Source of the DNA: a virus
Length of the DNA stretch: 61,125 nucleotides
Direction: 5' to 3' (one strand)
Virus record (IMG/VR): IMGVR_UViG_3300032315_001187
Span: 1-61,125 of that record
This document shows, in pieces, positions 44,164 through 53,934 of this stretch. Under the pieces are notes generated by a model, which saw nothing but the letters and a program-made list of their open reading frames with translations, had not been told where the DNA came from and ran no database searches. Position numbers and translations under genes: made by a program. Each line of letters begins with the position of its first letter. Positions within the stretch are counted from its first letter, which is position 1.

Positions 44164-47100
44164 ATGACTTATTCAATTAATTTCTCTACTAATGCTTCTC
44201 AGGCTATTCGCGACATCCAGCGGATTAATCAGAGCATTGGAGATCTTGGAAGGCTGGGCCAAAATATCCCACTAAATTTAAACGCTGCACGACTAAGCGG
44301 AAATATTAGAGAAACATTTAGGCAGCTCAATACTGAGATTGGCCGAATGGAGACAAGGCTGTCCAGGCTGCAAATTGGCAGCAGAGCCTTTACGCAGATG
44401 AACGCAGCCATTGGCTATCGCCAAGGCAGGGTAGAGCGTGGGCAAATGATAGGCGAGCCATTGCGCTTGCGTGGACAGGCTCAAGCATTCGGAGAGGGAA
44501 CGTCTGTTCGACTTAACAAAGAACTCCAAGCCGCTCAGATTGAAGCATCACAGCTAGCGCCCAATACTGCACCATGGATTGAACTTCAGCAGCAGATTGG
44601 GCGAATCAATACACAGCTACAGCAAAGCCAGCGACTAGCCCAAACTGTTCAGATGAGAGAAAGCCTGGGAGCTTTTGCCCCTGGCAGCCTTGCAAGCCTG
44701 GAAACGAGATTAACAATTTTAAAAAATTCAGCCAGAAATATTTCTCCTAATACAAATGAATGGAGGCAATTCAATCAAGAAATACAGCGTACTGAAAAAT
44801 CAATAGAAAGAATTAATAAAAAGCCTTTGGGAACTGGTCAACGTCTGGGAGCCGCTGGTGGCGCCTTTCTCTATGGAGGAGGGCTCGGAGGCGGCGCTGG
44901 CAGCGCTCTTGGCGGTATTGCTGGCGGTTTACTCGGAGGTGTTCCTGGTGCCTTTACTGGTGCCGCTGTTGGCCAGTTTGTTGACAATATAGGACAACAG
45001 GCTGCGGCGGTGGCCACACTAGTGGCTGAAATTAATAAATCAAAAATTGCATTGGCCGGTGTTTCGACCAATGTTGATGACTACAACAAATCCATCGCTG
45101 CCGCAACCGAAATTAGTGATAAATTTCTTCTTCCAGTGTCTGACGGAATCAGACAATTTGCAAAGCTCAAGGCGAGTGTTGTGGGCGCTGGTTTCAGCAC
45201 TCAAACTACAATTGATGCCTTCAATGGTATTGGAGCTGCAGTCATTGCAACTGGTGGTTCAACTGAAGATTTAAACGGTGCCCTTCTTGCAACTTCTCAA
45301 GTATTTAGCAAGGGAAAAGTTAGCGCGGAAGAATTGCGTGGACAAATTGGTGAAAGACTTGCTGGTGCATTTACTACCTTTGCCAAATCCATTGCCAAGA
45401 CCCCTCAAGAGCTTGATGACCTTCTCGGCAAGGGGCAGGTAAGTCTTAAGGACTTCATGAAATTTATTGCAGAATTAAATACTAAGTATGGCTCTACAGC
45501 CGAACTATTAGCAAAAGCACCGGAGAATGCAGGGGCAAGACTTAATGTTGCATTACAACGTGCGGCCCTTACATTTGGCGGCTTCTTCCAGCGTGTTGGA
45601 GCAGGATTTCAAATTTATGCCACCGACCTCCTGGATTTTGTATCAAATAACGAGCAACAATTAAAAACTGCTTTTGCTTCTTTTGCCGTATTTGGAGAAG
45701 GTTTGTTTAAACTTTTTAAGGATATTGCCGCAGGTCTTGCTGGAACATTTGGTCCTTTCTTTGGCTGGTTGTTTGACAATATTGGAAAGGCAATGCGTGG
45801 CTTTGCTCGCATGATGAATACCGCCGGAAGGGAAAGAGCTGCAATGGCTCAAGGTAAAAATGTTTTCGAGCTGGGAGATCAAGCTGCCACTCGCGCTCGC
45901 GAAGAATTGGGAATCAACAGGGTTCAAGCACTTGGCAACAAGCAGTATCAAGCGCTTCAGCGTAAATATTATGATCAGGCTCTTGGTGGACAAACATACG
46001 ATCAATCAGTTGCAGCATACCAAAAACAATTTGCTGAATTTAAGCCAACAAAATTTGGAGGTGGAGTACAAGGAACTGGAATGTCAAGCGACCTGATGGG
46101 TGATGGCAAAGGGAAGGGCAAGCGTAAAAAAGAATTACAGGAGTATGTGACAGATGAAGTCAAGGCACTACAGGAAATCCAAGCGGCAAAAGAAGCTGCC
46201 ATCGATAAAAACGCCAGCTACTCGGATCGTGAGCGAGAAATTCAAAAAGCTACGGCCCAATATTTTACCGATACTGCCATTGCGGTGGCTCAATACAACG
46301 CCGCCATTAGAGATCAATCTCAGTACACTCCAGCCACTCGTGGCCAAAGAATGCAAGACCTGGCCACTTCCAGGGATCGAGCTAGGGATTTAGCCAGCAT
46401 TTCTTATACAAATAAACTGACTGGTCCATTCAGAAGCAGAGCCGAAGAGGAGAGGCAGGGCATTGTTGATCTGGAAGGAAGAATTGAAAGCTTGAAGAAA
46501 GGCAGAGAGGAATTAAGTATTGTTGAAGCAGCAGAAGTGTTTATCAAAAAGAATTTGGTGGGTGTAGATGCAACTGCTGCTGCTGCAATGCAGGAAAACA
46601 TTAATATTGTAAGGGCTCTTGCCAGGGAAAGGCAGAATCTATTAAGTATTGAACAACAGGCTGCTGCATTGGCACCACTCCGCAATCAACTGGCATTGGC
46701 GCAGGCAATTAATCCGGATGATGAGCTTCGGTTGCAATTGCAACAAAGACGACCAGACGCAACTGCAGGTCAAATAGACGAAGAGTTTAAACTTACAAAG
46801 CAAATTGAAAATGCAAACAAACTAAAAGAGGCTTATCGAGGCGTGGCTGGTGCCATTGGAGATTCTTTTGCTCAAGCATTTAAGGGAGTGGTGTCTGGTT
46901 CTATGACGGCGCAAGAAGCTCTAGCTGGGTTCTTCCAAAGCGTTGCATCTTCATTCACCGATATGCTTGCTCAAATGATTGCCGAATGGCTGAAGGCCCA
47001 ATTGGTTAAAGGATTCCTGGGCATTATCAGCTCGATTATTCCAGGGTTTGGCGGAAAAGGCGGCGGCTTGTCAGATCTCAATGCTCCAGTTAGCCCTAGC

Positions 47101-47451
47101 AATCCACTGGGAAGGTTTGCCAACGGCGGCATTGCAACTGGCGGCTTCCGCGCATTTGCCTCCGGAGGCGTCGTTACAGGCCCCACGCTTGGCCTTGTAG
47201 GCGAGGGCCGTTACAATGAGGCAGTCATTCCTCTACCAGACGGCAAGAGCGTCCCAGTGGACCTCGGGGGCGCTGGTGGCAGCGGTCAAGTTATCAGCAA
47301 CATCGTCGTCAATGTCAACTCCGATGGTCAAAGTCAAAGTCAGCAATCAGGCAATGGCAACGCAGAACTCGGCAAGAAAATTGAAGGTGCGGTCAAGCAG
47401 GTTATCGTTGGTGAACTTCGCCCCGGCGGCCTCCTAGCAAATAGAAGATAA
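44164..47451 (+). CDS. tape measure protein
   Basis: 1095 residues, setting the tail length. Residues 1-225: helical, many Arg/Gln. Residues about 230-275: Gly/Ala-rich, membrane-like. Residues about 290-430: the conserved tape measure domain, including GFSTQTTIDAFNGIGAAVIATGGS and VSAEELRGQIGERLAGAF. A long helical body follows. C-terminal GPTLGLVGEGRYNEAVIPLPDG matches the usual end. At about 3 nt of DNA per residue-length logic it predicts a long flexible tail of siphovirus type (roughly 160 nm at 1.5 Angstrom per residue). Confidence 0.9.
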   Translation: MTYSINFSTNASQAIRDIQRINQSIGDLGRLGQNIPLNLNAARLSGNIRETFRQLNTEIGRMETRLSRLQIGSRAFTQMNAAIGYRQGRVERGQMIGEPLRLRGQAQAFGEGTSVRLNKELQAAQIEASQLAPNTAPWIELQQQIGRINTQLQQSQRLAQTVQMRESLGAFAPGSLASLETRLTILKNSARNISPNTNEWRQFNQEIQRTEKSIERINKKPLGTGQRLGAAGGAFLYGGGLGGGAGSALGGIAGGLLGGVPGAFTGAAVGQFVDNIGQQAAAVATLVAEINKSKIALAGVSTNVDDYNKSIAAATEISDKFLLPVSDGIRQFAKLKASVVGAGFSTQTTIDAFNGIGAAVIATGGSTEDLNGALLATSQVFSKGKVSAEELRGQIGERLAGAFTTFAKSIAKTPQELDDLLGKGQVSLKDFMKFIAELNTKYGSTAELLAKAPENAGARLNVALQRAALTFGGFFQRVGAGFQIYATDLLDFVSNNEQQLKTAFASFAVFGEGLFKLFKDIAAGLAGTFGPFFGWLFDNIGKAMRGFARMMNTAGRERAAMAQGKNVFELGDQAATRAREELGINRVQALGNKQYQALQRKYYDQALGGQTYDQSVAAYQKQFAEFKPTKFGGGVQGTGMSSDLMGDGKGKGKRKKELQEYVTDEVKALQEIQAAKEAAIDKNASYSDREREIQKATAQYFTDTAIAVAQYNAAIRDQSQYTPATRGQRMQDLATSRDRARDLASISYTNKLTGPFRSRAEEERQGIVDLEGRIESLKKGREELSIVEAAEVFIKKNLVGVDATAAAAMQENINIVRALARERQNLLSIEQQAAALAPLRNQLALAQAINPDDELRLQLQQRRPDATAGQIDEEFKLTKQIENANKLKEAYRGVAGAIGDSFAQAFKGVVSGSMTAQEALAGFFQSVASSFTDMLAQMIAEWLKAQLVKGFLGIISSIIPGFGGKGGGLSDLNAPVSPSNPLGRFANGGIATGGFRAFASGGVVTGPTLGLVGEGRYNEAVIPLPDGKSVPVDLGGAGGSGQVISNIVVNVNSDGQSQSQQSGNGNAELGKKIEGAVKQVIVGELRPGGLLANRR

Positions 47452-47804
47452 TGACACAGCCCACTCTTGCCCTTCCTTGTGAATACGGACTAACAGTCCA
47501 GCGTGGCAGTCGCACGCAGAAAATTAGCTTTGGTGATGGGTATGAGCAAGTAAGTCCAGACGGCATCAACTCTGACATCAGACAGTACCAAATCGACACT
47601 GCGCCCATTGCAGACTCCACCGCCATTGCGCTAGACAAGCAACTTTCCGCACTCGTGGGAGATTTCTTCTATTCGCAATTCTTCATGGATGACCAGATGT
47701 ACAAATATCGTCTAGAGCCAAATCAATGGCAATGGAAAATTATTGGACCAGATAACAATGTGTTTTCATTTGCGGTGAGGAGGATTTATGACACTAGAAG
47801 CTGA
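47451..47804 (+). CDS. minor tail protein, lambda gpM-like
   Basis: 117 residues. LALPCEYGLTVQRGSRTQKISFGDGYEQVSPDGIN is the gpM N-terminal pattern (SFGDGYEQ), followed by YRLEPNQWQWKIIGPDNNVFSFAVRRIYD. It forms part of the tail tip distal to the tape measure end. It overlaps the tape measure stop and the next start. Confidence 0.85.
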   Translation: MTQPTLALPCEYGLTVQRGSRTQKISFGDGYEQVSPDGINSDIRQYQIDTAPIADSTAIALDKQLSALVGDFFYSQFFMDDQMYKYRLEPNQWQWKIIGPDNNVFSFAVRRIYDTRS

Positions 47805-48954
47805 CGTACAAAAAGGCTGGCATAGTGCCATTGTCGAGATGTTCGACATTGACCTTACTGCCATCACTGGCGACGCTCAGGATATTTTTTACTTCACCAA
47901 TCAACTCAAGCCCGACGAAACTAAAATTCAATGGAAGGGCAATATTTACGAGCCTCTCTCATTGCTCTCTAGTGGTTACGAAACAAACACCACAGGACAA
48001 ATTGCGCAGCCAACATTAACTGTTGCCAATATTCTCGGCACTTTCACTGACGTGGTGGAGAACCTAGAGGATTTAGTTGGTGGCAAAGTCACAAGGCGAC
48101 GCACGTTTGCAAAGTATTTAGACGGCGAGCCCGAAGCTGACACTTTACAGGAATTTCCCATTGATATTTATTATATTGAGCGCAAGACTGAAGAAACAGC
48201 AATAAGCATCACGTGGCAACTTGGAAGCGTAATGGACCTGGAGGGCTTGCAACTTCCTCGTCGAGTTATCACGCAAAATCATTGCCTGTGGAAATATAGA
48301 GGCAGCGAATGTGGCTATGTGGGAGCGCCAGTATTTAATGTCAATGATGAAGTGATTTCCACTACTGGACTATCCGCTCAAGCCGTTACAGTGATTAACG
48401 CTTGGACTTTAAATGAACAGCGCAAAGCTGAATACAACAATGCCGTATCAATAAGAAATAAAGCATTTGAAACGCAACAAAATGAATGTGATTCCAACGT
48501 AAAAATTGAAACTAAATACAGCAGAACGGCGCCGGAATCGTATGTGGTAAGCAGCAGCAGTTTGTATTCCTTTGCCAATGCCTTCTGGGATGGCGCAGAA
48601 GTATCGCTGGGTCAGTTTTATAGGCAGGGAATACTGCGAGAGAGCCCAACGGGCGATGGCGATAGGTTTGATCTTGGCATTGAATATTACGAAATAGAAC
48701 GATGGGGCGGAGATCCAGCACGCTGCGGCATTGCAAATACTGCCCTCTCCAATGCCAACGCAGCACTTGCCACTGCCACGAGCAACTACAACGCTTCCCA
48801 GGCGGCGCTCACGGCGGCCCTAGCGGCACTTCCCGCTCTTGACCCATTGTGGAATATTGACGTGTGTGGCAAGCGCGTAAGGAGCTGTCAGTTGCACTTT
48901 CCCGAACAGTCCATTCCTTTCGGCGGCTTTCCAGGGGCCAATTTGTCACGATGA
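47788..48954 (+). CDS. minor tail protein, lambda gpL-like, with an insertion
   Basis: 388 residues, longer than lambda gpL (232). The N-terminal domain (WHSAIVEMFDIDLTAI, PTLTVANILG) is typical. The C-terminal four Cys that hold an iron-sulfur cluster in lambda are present as two pairs, CLWKYRGSEC and CGKRVRSC, but about 180 residues are inserted between them, including two extra Cys and an Ala/Thr helix (SNANAALATATSNYNASQ). The final HFPEQSIPFGGFPG is conserved. Confidence 0.85.
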   Translation: MTLEADVQKGWHSAIVEMFDIDLTAITGDAQDIFYFTNQLKPDETKIQWKGNIYEPLSLLSSGYETNTTGQIAQPTLTVANILGTFTDVVENLEDLVGGKVTRRRTFAKYLDGEPEADTLQEFPIDIYYIERKTEETAISITWQLGSVMDLEGLQLPRRVITQNHCLWKYRGSECGYVGAPVFNVNDEVISTTGLSAQAVTVINAWTLNEQRKAEYNNAVSIRNKAFETQQNECDSNVKIETKYSRTAPESYVVSSSSLYSFANAFWDGAEVSLGQFYRQGILRESPTGDGDRFDLGIEYYEIERWGGDPARCGIANTALSNANAALATATSNYNASQAALTAALAALPALDPLWNIDVCGKRVRSCQLHFPEQSIPFGGFPGANLSR

Positions 48955-49664
48955 ATTTTTCCTTCAGTCATCTACATGCAGAGATGAAAATCTATGCACT
49001 TAAGCAGTTTCCTGAGGAAGCATGCGGATTGATTGTTAATGACAAATTTATCCCATGCAAAAATGTTCATTTTGAGCCGCTCGCTAATTTTGCCATTGAT
49101 GCGAAAGCCTATGCAAGGGCAGAGAAGAAGGGCACAATTCAAGCAATCTTTCACTCCCATCCGGGCAAACTAAATACTTTCAGCATGCACGACATTCAAT
49201 CTTGCAAAGAAAGTAATTTACCATGGGTGATGTATTGTACGGTCACTGGAGAATGGTTTGAAATTGATCCGTCTGGCAACGCACCGTACATTGGAAGGCG
49301 ATGGCAGTATGGCATTTATGATTGCTATTCGTTATTTAGAGATTTTTACCGTCGTGAATTCAACATTGTCCTCGATGATTTTAGTCGAGGGGAAGAGGGA
49401 GAATGGACCAAGCCTGAATGGCGCATGTTTGAGAAGAACGTAGAACGGCAAGGTTTTGTTGATATTGAGGGGCCATTGCGGAGAGGCGACATGCTGCTCA
49501 TGCAAATGCAATCGTCGTTCATCAACCATGCTGGTTTTATTGCCATTCCAGAACGCAATGTTTTCTACCAGCACTTGACCGACAGACTGTCAGAAGAAAG
49601 TATCTATGGGGGATATTGGGCTAAAGTAACGAATAGGATCATGCGACACAAGGAGCTGCTGTGA
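48951..49664 (+). CDS. tail tip peptidase, lambda gpK-like (JAB + NlpC/P60)
   Basis: 237 residues from ATG 48951, overlapping the upstream stop (ATGA). An N-terminal JAB/MPN metallopeptidase domain (EEACGLIV, FHSHPGKLNTFSMHD, giving E, HxH and D) is joined to an NlpC/P60-type domain with YGIYDCYSLFRDFYR (catalytic Cys) and SSFINHAGFIAI (His). It cleaves peptidoglycan cross-links and processes tail components at infection. Confidence 0.9.
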   Translation: MNFSFSHLHAEMKIYALKQFPEEACGLIVNDKFIPCKNVHFEPLANFAIDAKAYARAEKKGTIQAIFHSHPGKLNTFSMHDIQSCKESNLPWVMYCTVTGEWFEIDPSGNAPYIGRRWQYGIYDCYSLFRDFYRREFNIVLDDFSRGEEGEWTKPEWRMFEKNVERQGFVDIEGPLRRGDMLLMQMQSSFINHAGFIAIPERNVFYQHLTDRLSEESIYGGYWAKVTNRIMRHKELL

Positions 49665-50287
49665 TGCAACTAGTAGAAGTCAGTCTTCTTGGCGAATTAG
49701 GGCGTAAATTTGGCCGTAAGTACTCTTTTATGGCGACTTCGCCCAAGGATATTTTTTCGGCATTGTGCAATCAATTAGAGGGTTTTAAGGAGTACATGAG
49801 CAATGCCCATGAAAATGGCATTGGCTTTCGTCTTGTTGACGGTGACCCGGAAGGTATGGACTATGCCAATCTTTTCCTTGGATGCAGAAAGCTTGTTATT
49901 GCTCCCATCGTGTCTGGCGGTGGCACCGTTGGACGTATTTTGATTGGCGTGGCGCTTGTTGCCTTAGCATTTATTCCTGGTGTTGGCTGGGCCGCAGCCA
50001 CTGCCGCAACAGCAGCCAAGGCAGCTACTGCTGCTGGATTTACAGTGGCTGGAAGTCTTTTATTCTCGTTGGGAACAAGTTTAGTGCTCAGCGGTGTTGC
50101 CAGTCTGCTCACTCCGCCAGTCAGTAATCCCAAAAGCGACACTGACAAGAAAGATAGTTTTCTATTTGACCGAGCGGCAGAACTTACCACGCAAGGAAAT
50201 CCAGTGCCAATTCTTTATGGACGTTTCCTGGCTGGTAGTCCCTTGGTTATTAGTTCTGCAATTACCACTCAACAAGTGCCCGTTTGA
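49664..50287 (+). CDS. tail assembly protein, lambda gpI-like
   Basis: 207 residues. A ubiquitin-like start (MQLVEVSLLGELGRKFGRKY), then an Ala/Gly-rich hydrophobic segment (about 80-150, with SGGGTVGRILIGVALVAL and AAATAATAAKAATAAG) and GNPVPILYGRFLAGSPLVIS at the end. The order K-I-J is conserved with lambda. Junctions on both sides are of the TGATG type. Confidence 0.85.
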   Translation: MQLVEVSLLGELGRKFGRKYSFMATSPKDIFSALCNQLEGFKEYMSNAHENGIGFRLVDGDPEGMDYANLFLGCRKLVIAPIVSGGGTVGRILIGVALVALAFIPGVGWAAATAATAAKAATAAGFTVAGSLLFSLGTSLVLSGVASLLTPPVSNPKSDTDKKDSFLFDRAAELTTQGNPVPILYGRFLAGSPLVISSAITTQQVPV

Positions 50288-52422
50288 TGGAGAATTCAAG
50301 CTTGCAAAAGAAGAACGGTGGCTGGACAACTGTCATCACTGGTGCTGGCGGCGGAGGCGGCGGCGGAGGCGGCAAGAAAGGCGGCAAGAAACCCACTGAA
50401 GACGCCGAGTCCCTTAGGAGCAGATCAGAGGCCATCTTTGTTGCAATACTTTCCGAGGGCGAGATACAAGGTTTTGAGGACGGCGTAGACCCGCTCACTC
50501 GCATCTATTTAGATGATGTGCCAATTAAAAATAAAGATGGTAGTTTTAACTTTACAATCAATGGTTTCTTCACTGGCTCTCCTGCGTCTGCGCTTGGCAA
50601 GGGAAGTTTAATTCCAGCAATTTCTACTTCTATTCCATCGTTACAACGAACTAACGCAACTGGTGCAGTTGATTCGATTGTTGTTGACTATCGAGTGGGC
50701 ACTCAGAATCAGGATCCCATGCCGGGTTTTGATGATATCAAAGCAGAGCAAGGAGTAAATATTAAGCTGTCAAGCGTCACTGGACCAGTCGCTAGAGTTA
50801 CAACTAGCAATATTTTCACAAGACTTCGCGTGAGAATGGGCGTCGGCAGTTTGTTCAAGATTAACAAAGACAGTGGAGACGTAAAAGGAAGTGACGTAAC
50901 TTTCAACATCAGAATTAGACCAGAGGGAGGATCAGATATTTTCAACGAAAACAAAACTATCAGTGGCAAATCACGCGGTCCTGTTGATTTTGAATATGAA
51001 TATGCGCTAACTGGTAACGGTCCATGGTTGGTGACGGTGCAACGCATTACGGCAGATCCCACCACTACTGCCACGAGTGACGACCTTTATTTCAAGGCAA
51101 TTGTTGGCATTGTTGATCAATCTTTCCGCTATCCCAATACTTCACTATTTGGTCTAAAAATTGGCGCCGAGAACTTTTCCTCTGTGCCAAAAGTTGCTAT
51201 TGACATGCTGGGGATAAAAGTAAAAATTCCTACCAATTACAACCCCATTGCTCGTTCGTATAGTGGCATTTGGAATGGAGTGTTTAAGACTGAATACAGC
51301 AACAATCCTGCATGGATTTTTTATGACTTGCTAACCAATAGTCGCTATGGATGTGGGCAGTTTATTGATGAAAGTCAAGTGGACAGATATAGTCTTTATT
51401 CCATCGCTCAATATTGTGACGAACTGGTGCCCGATGGCAAAGGAGGAATGGAACCGCGCCTAACGTTTAATGCTTATGTGACCGATAGAGGAGAAGCTTA
51501 TGACGTGCTGAACAGTCTTGCTGCTGCGTTTCGTGGCATGTTGTACTTTGCCGAAGGTAGCGTTGTCGCCATTCAAGACAGGCCCAAGACAATTAGTAAG
51601 ATTTTCTCTCCAGCTAATGTCATTCAAGAAACGGACGACAATGGCAATGTAAGCACACCACCATTCAACTATGAAGGCACGGCTCGCAAGGCCCGCAAGA
51701 CTGTTGCTCTAGTTAGCTGGAATGACCCAGACGATTCTTACAAGAGCAAGATTGAATATGTGGAGGATGCGCCCGGCATCGACCGCTACGGCTATCACGA
51801 GACGGAGGTGAGGGCCTTTGGCACCACTTCTCAAGGACAGGCCCAGCGTGTTGGACGGTGGATCCTGACCACAAACCAACTGGAAACTGAAACCGTCACC
51901 TTCAAGACTGGTACGGAAGGATTCTTTGTCCTTCCCGGTGAAATCATTGGCATTGCAGATCCAGCTAAGGGAGGGAAGCGCTATGGAGGCAGAGTGGTGA
52001 GTGCCACAACTTCTGAAATTATTCTCGATCAGGAATTTACCATTACAGGCGGCAAGTCTTATTCACTGTCAACAATGCTGCCCAATGGCACGCTAGAAAC
52101 TCGTGCTGTCATCAATTCTCCCGGAGACTTTGCTGCGATTGCCGTGAGCCCTGCTTTTTCCATTGCTCCTGAATCTAGCGCTCCATGGGTGATGCAAGAA
52201 GACGCCGAAGGCATTCGTACTTTCAGAGTGATTTCCTTGACAGAGAACGATGGAAAAATAACAGTGCTGGCCTCTCTTTATGACGACAGTAAATTTAGCA
52301 CCACTGACAATGCCACTGTCCTCAGCAAGCCTCGCATATCTCTTGCCACCACTCAAATTGTGCCGCAAGTAATAAATGGTAGCATTATCTTAGGCGTACC
52401 TTCTGATGTGGCTCCCGCATAA
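50287..52422 (+). CDS. tail tip host-specificity protein, lambda gpJ-like
   Basis: 711 residues (lambda J 1132). A Gly-rich start (GAGGGGGGGGKKGG) leads to RSRSEAIFVAILSEGEIQGFEDG, the usual gpJ opening. NPAWIFYDLLTNSRYGCG and LTFNAYVTDRGEAYDVLNSLAAAFRGMLY mark the central hub domains. It ends shortly after the third hub domain, so the receptor-binding part is missing and is presumably taken over by the downstream adhesin genes. Confidence 0.88.
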   Translation: MENSSLQKKNGGWTTVITGAGGGGGGGGGKKGGKKPTEDAESLRSRSEAIFVAILSEGEIQGFEDGVDPLTRIYLDDVPIKNKDGSFNFTINGFFTGSPASALGKGSLIPAISTSIPSLQRTNATGAVDSIVVDYRVGTQNQDPMPGFDDIKAEQGVNIKLSSVTGPVARVTTSNIFTRLRVRMGVGSLFKINKDSGDVKGSDVTFNIRIRPEGGSDIFNENKTISGKSRGPVDFEYEYALTGNGPWLVTVQRITADPTTTATSDDLYFKAIVGIVDQSFRYPNTSLFGLKIGAENFSSVPKVAIDMLGIKVKIPTNYNPIARSYSGIWNGVFKTEYSNNPAWIFYDLLTNSRYGCGQFIDESQVDRYSLYSIAQYCDELVPDGKGGMEPRLTFNAYVTDRGEAYDVLNSLAAAFRGMLYFAEGSVVAIQDRPKTISKIFSPANVIQETDDNGNVSTPPFNYEGTARKARKTVALVSWNDPDDSYKSKIEYVEDAPGIDRYGYHETEVRAFGTTSQGQAQRVGRWILTTNQLETETVTFKTGTEGFFVLPGEIIGIADPAKGGKRYGGRVVSATTSEIILDQEFTITGGKSYSLSTMLPNGTLETRAVINSPGDFAAIAVSPAFSIAPESSAPWVMQEDAEGIRTFRVISLTENDGKITVLASLYDDSKFSTTDNATVLSKPRISLATTQIVPQVINGSIILGVPSDVAPA

Positions 52423-52820
52423 TGGCTCAAAATGAAGTGTCGTGGAAGTTTCCACAGTATTCCGGCTATTCCATTCTTAATGCAGCAGTTCATCCGTTGA
52501 TCTGCTGGAATCCAGTGCAGAACAATCCGTTGATTGCTGCCTTTGAAGTGGCATATTTGGACATTGAAAACAATTTATGGATTGATCTTGGCCGCACATC
52601 AACAAATTACATTCGTTTCCCATCGGATGATTACAATGCGGAAGCCGTTTATCAGATTAGAGTTGCTACAATTGGCGTTAACGGCACCCGTTCCTCCTAT
52701 TCGTATAGTACGGTTACGCTGTCCAGCCCGTTGTGCTTTAACTTCACGGCTAGTCAGACAGTAGTATTGGCTAATGGCACGCAAGTGCAAAATCAGCGCT
52801 ATCTCTTCCTCGTTCTTTAA
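52422..52820 (+). CDS. 132-aa FN3-like tail protein
   Basis: TAATG overlap with gpJ. A single beta-sandwich: VAYLDIENNLWIDLGRTSTNYIRFPSDDY, AVYQIRVATIGVNGTRSSYSYSTVTL, the run of a fibronectin type III domain as found in the C-terminal half of long gpJ proteins. It looks as if that part of J was split off as a separate gene. Confidence 0.6.
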   Translation: MAQNEVSWKFPQYSGYSILNAAVHPLICWNPVQNNPLIAAFEVAYLDIENNLWIDLGRTSTNYIRFPSDDYNAEAVYQIRVATIGVNGTRSSYSYSTVTLSSPLCFNFTASQTVVLANGTQVQNQRYLFLVL

Positions 52821-52822
52821 GC

Positions 52823-53233
52823 ATGGCTAATCTTTACGGACTTGATGCGGGCGGCAATGCAGCTTATGTAAAGGCTACTGGCGCTGGTTCTAACGGCGAT
52901 CCGTTCCTCGTGCAGAACGATGCGTTTACCACGCAAATGAAAAGTGCCTTCATCACTGGCAGTGCTAGTGCTGATGTGGTGGCCGCAATTGGTAGTACAA
53001 AGCTTCGAGTGATGTCAATGGCAATCACTTCGGTATCTGGCTGTACAGTAAAGATTCAGAGTGGTGGCTCCACTGACAAGACCCCTCCGTTTCACATTGC
53101 GGCCAATGGCAATTTGACGCTCTCGAATAGTCTCGGCATCTTTGAAAGCAATACTGGCGAAAAGCTTAATGCCGTGGTGAGTGGCACCACTACCTACACG
53201 GTGATGCTCTCCTATCGTGAAGTGACAGCATGA
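52823..53233 (+). CDS. 136-aa structural protein
   Basis: Gly/Ser/Thr-rich beta protein: NLYGLDAGGNAAYVKATGAG, TKLRVMSMAITSVSGCTVKI, TYTVMLSYREV. Such short beta proteins sit between gpJ and fibres in marine phages. No function is known. The stop overlaps the next start (GCATGAG). Confidence 0.55.
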   Translation: MANLYGLDAGGNAAYVKATGAGSNGDPFLVQNDAFTTQMKSAFITGSASADVVAAIGSTKLRVMSMAITSVSGCTVKIQSGGSTDKTPPFHIAANGNLTLSNSLGIFESNTGEKLNAVVSGTTTYTVMLSYREVTA

Positions 53234-53928
53234 GCGATTTTCTGGCTACTTCCATTGTCCCTCGTGTTGACCTTCACCTGTTGAGGAGGGATTATTTTGA
53301 TGGCGTTAGCCTTTTACTGCAAACTGCTAGTGGCACTCCATATGATTTAAGCGGAGTGCAAGTGTGTGCCACCATTTGGAAGAAAACTGGTGGTTCTTCA
53401 TACACGCAAATCACTTCAGTCAATGTGGAAGAGCAGGAACCGCTTAGGGCTGGGCAGGTGCGGCTTTGGCTTACATCTTCTCAAACTGCTGCAATTTGGG
53501 ATGCATACGGACCAAGTAATTCGACTGGTGGCGTTTTCTTCCCAACGGCCTACACTGAGGATGCGTCCATCGCTTCATTTTCTTCCTTGTTCTGGGACGT
53601 TCGCATTGAAACGTTGGAGCCATTGACGGATTTGATTTCAGTGAGCAGCGGTACGTTTATTTCTCAAAACAATCATACGCTTGGTTCCTCCGAGCGAGTT
53701 ACTTTCAGTGGCACCACAGTTTCTGGCATCAATTTCAACTATACTAGTGCTACCGTGTATAGCGGTTTGACCAACATTTCTTACCTTCCCCCGTATTCTT
53801 TTAGAATTCCAGCCTTGTCTGGGGTGACAAATGGCGCGGTGGGTGGAGAAGTTTATAGACTAAAGCAAGACACTGTAATTGCTGGCAATGTTGTTGTTGG
53901 CACTACTTTATCAAATTGTTTCCCTTGA
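53230..53928 (+). CDS. 232-aa baseplate/fibre-like protein
   Basis: Begins DFLATSIVPRVDLHLLRRDYFDGVSLLLQTASGTPYDLSG, a BppU-like N-terminal beta-domain opening, followed by VCATIWKK and an Asn/Ser/Thr-rich second half. It would attach to the tail tip. Assignment by opening motif and position only. Confidence 0.5.
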   Translation: MSDFLATSIVPRVDLHLLRRDYFDGVSLLLQTASGTPYDLSGVQVCATIWKKTGGSSYTQITSVNVEEQEPLRAGQVRLWLTSSQTAAIWDAYGPSNSTGGVFFPTAYTEDASIASFSSLFWDVRIETLEPLTDLISVSSGTFISQNNHTLGSSERVTFSGTTVSGINFNYTSATVYSGLTNISYLPPYSFRIPALSGVTNGAVGGEVYRLKQDTVIAGNVVVGTTLSNCFP

Positions 53929-53934
53929 TAAATC

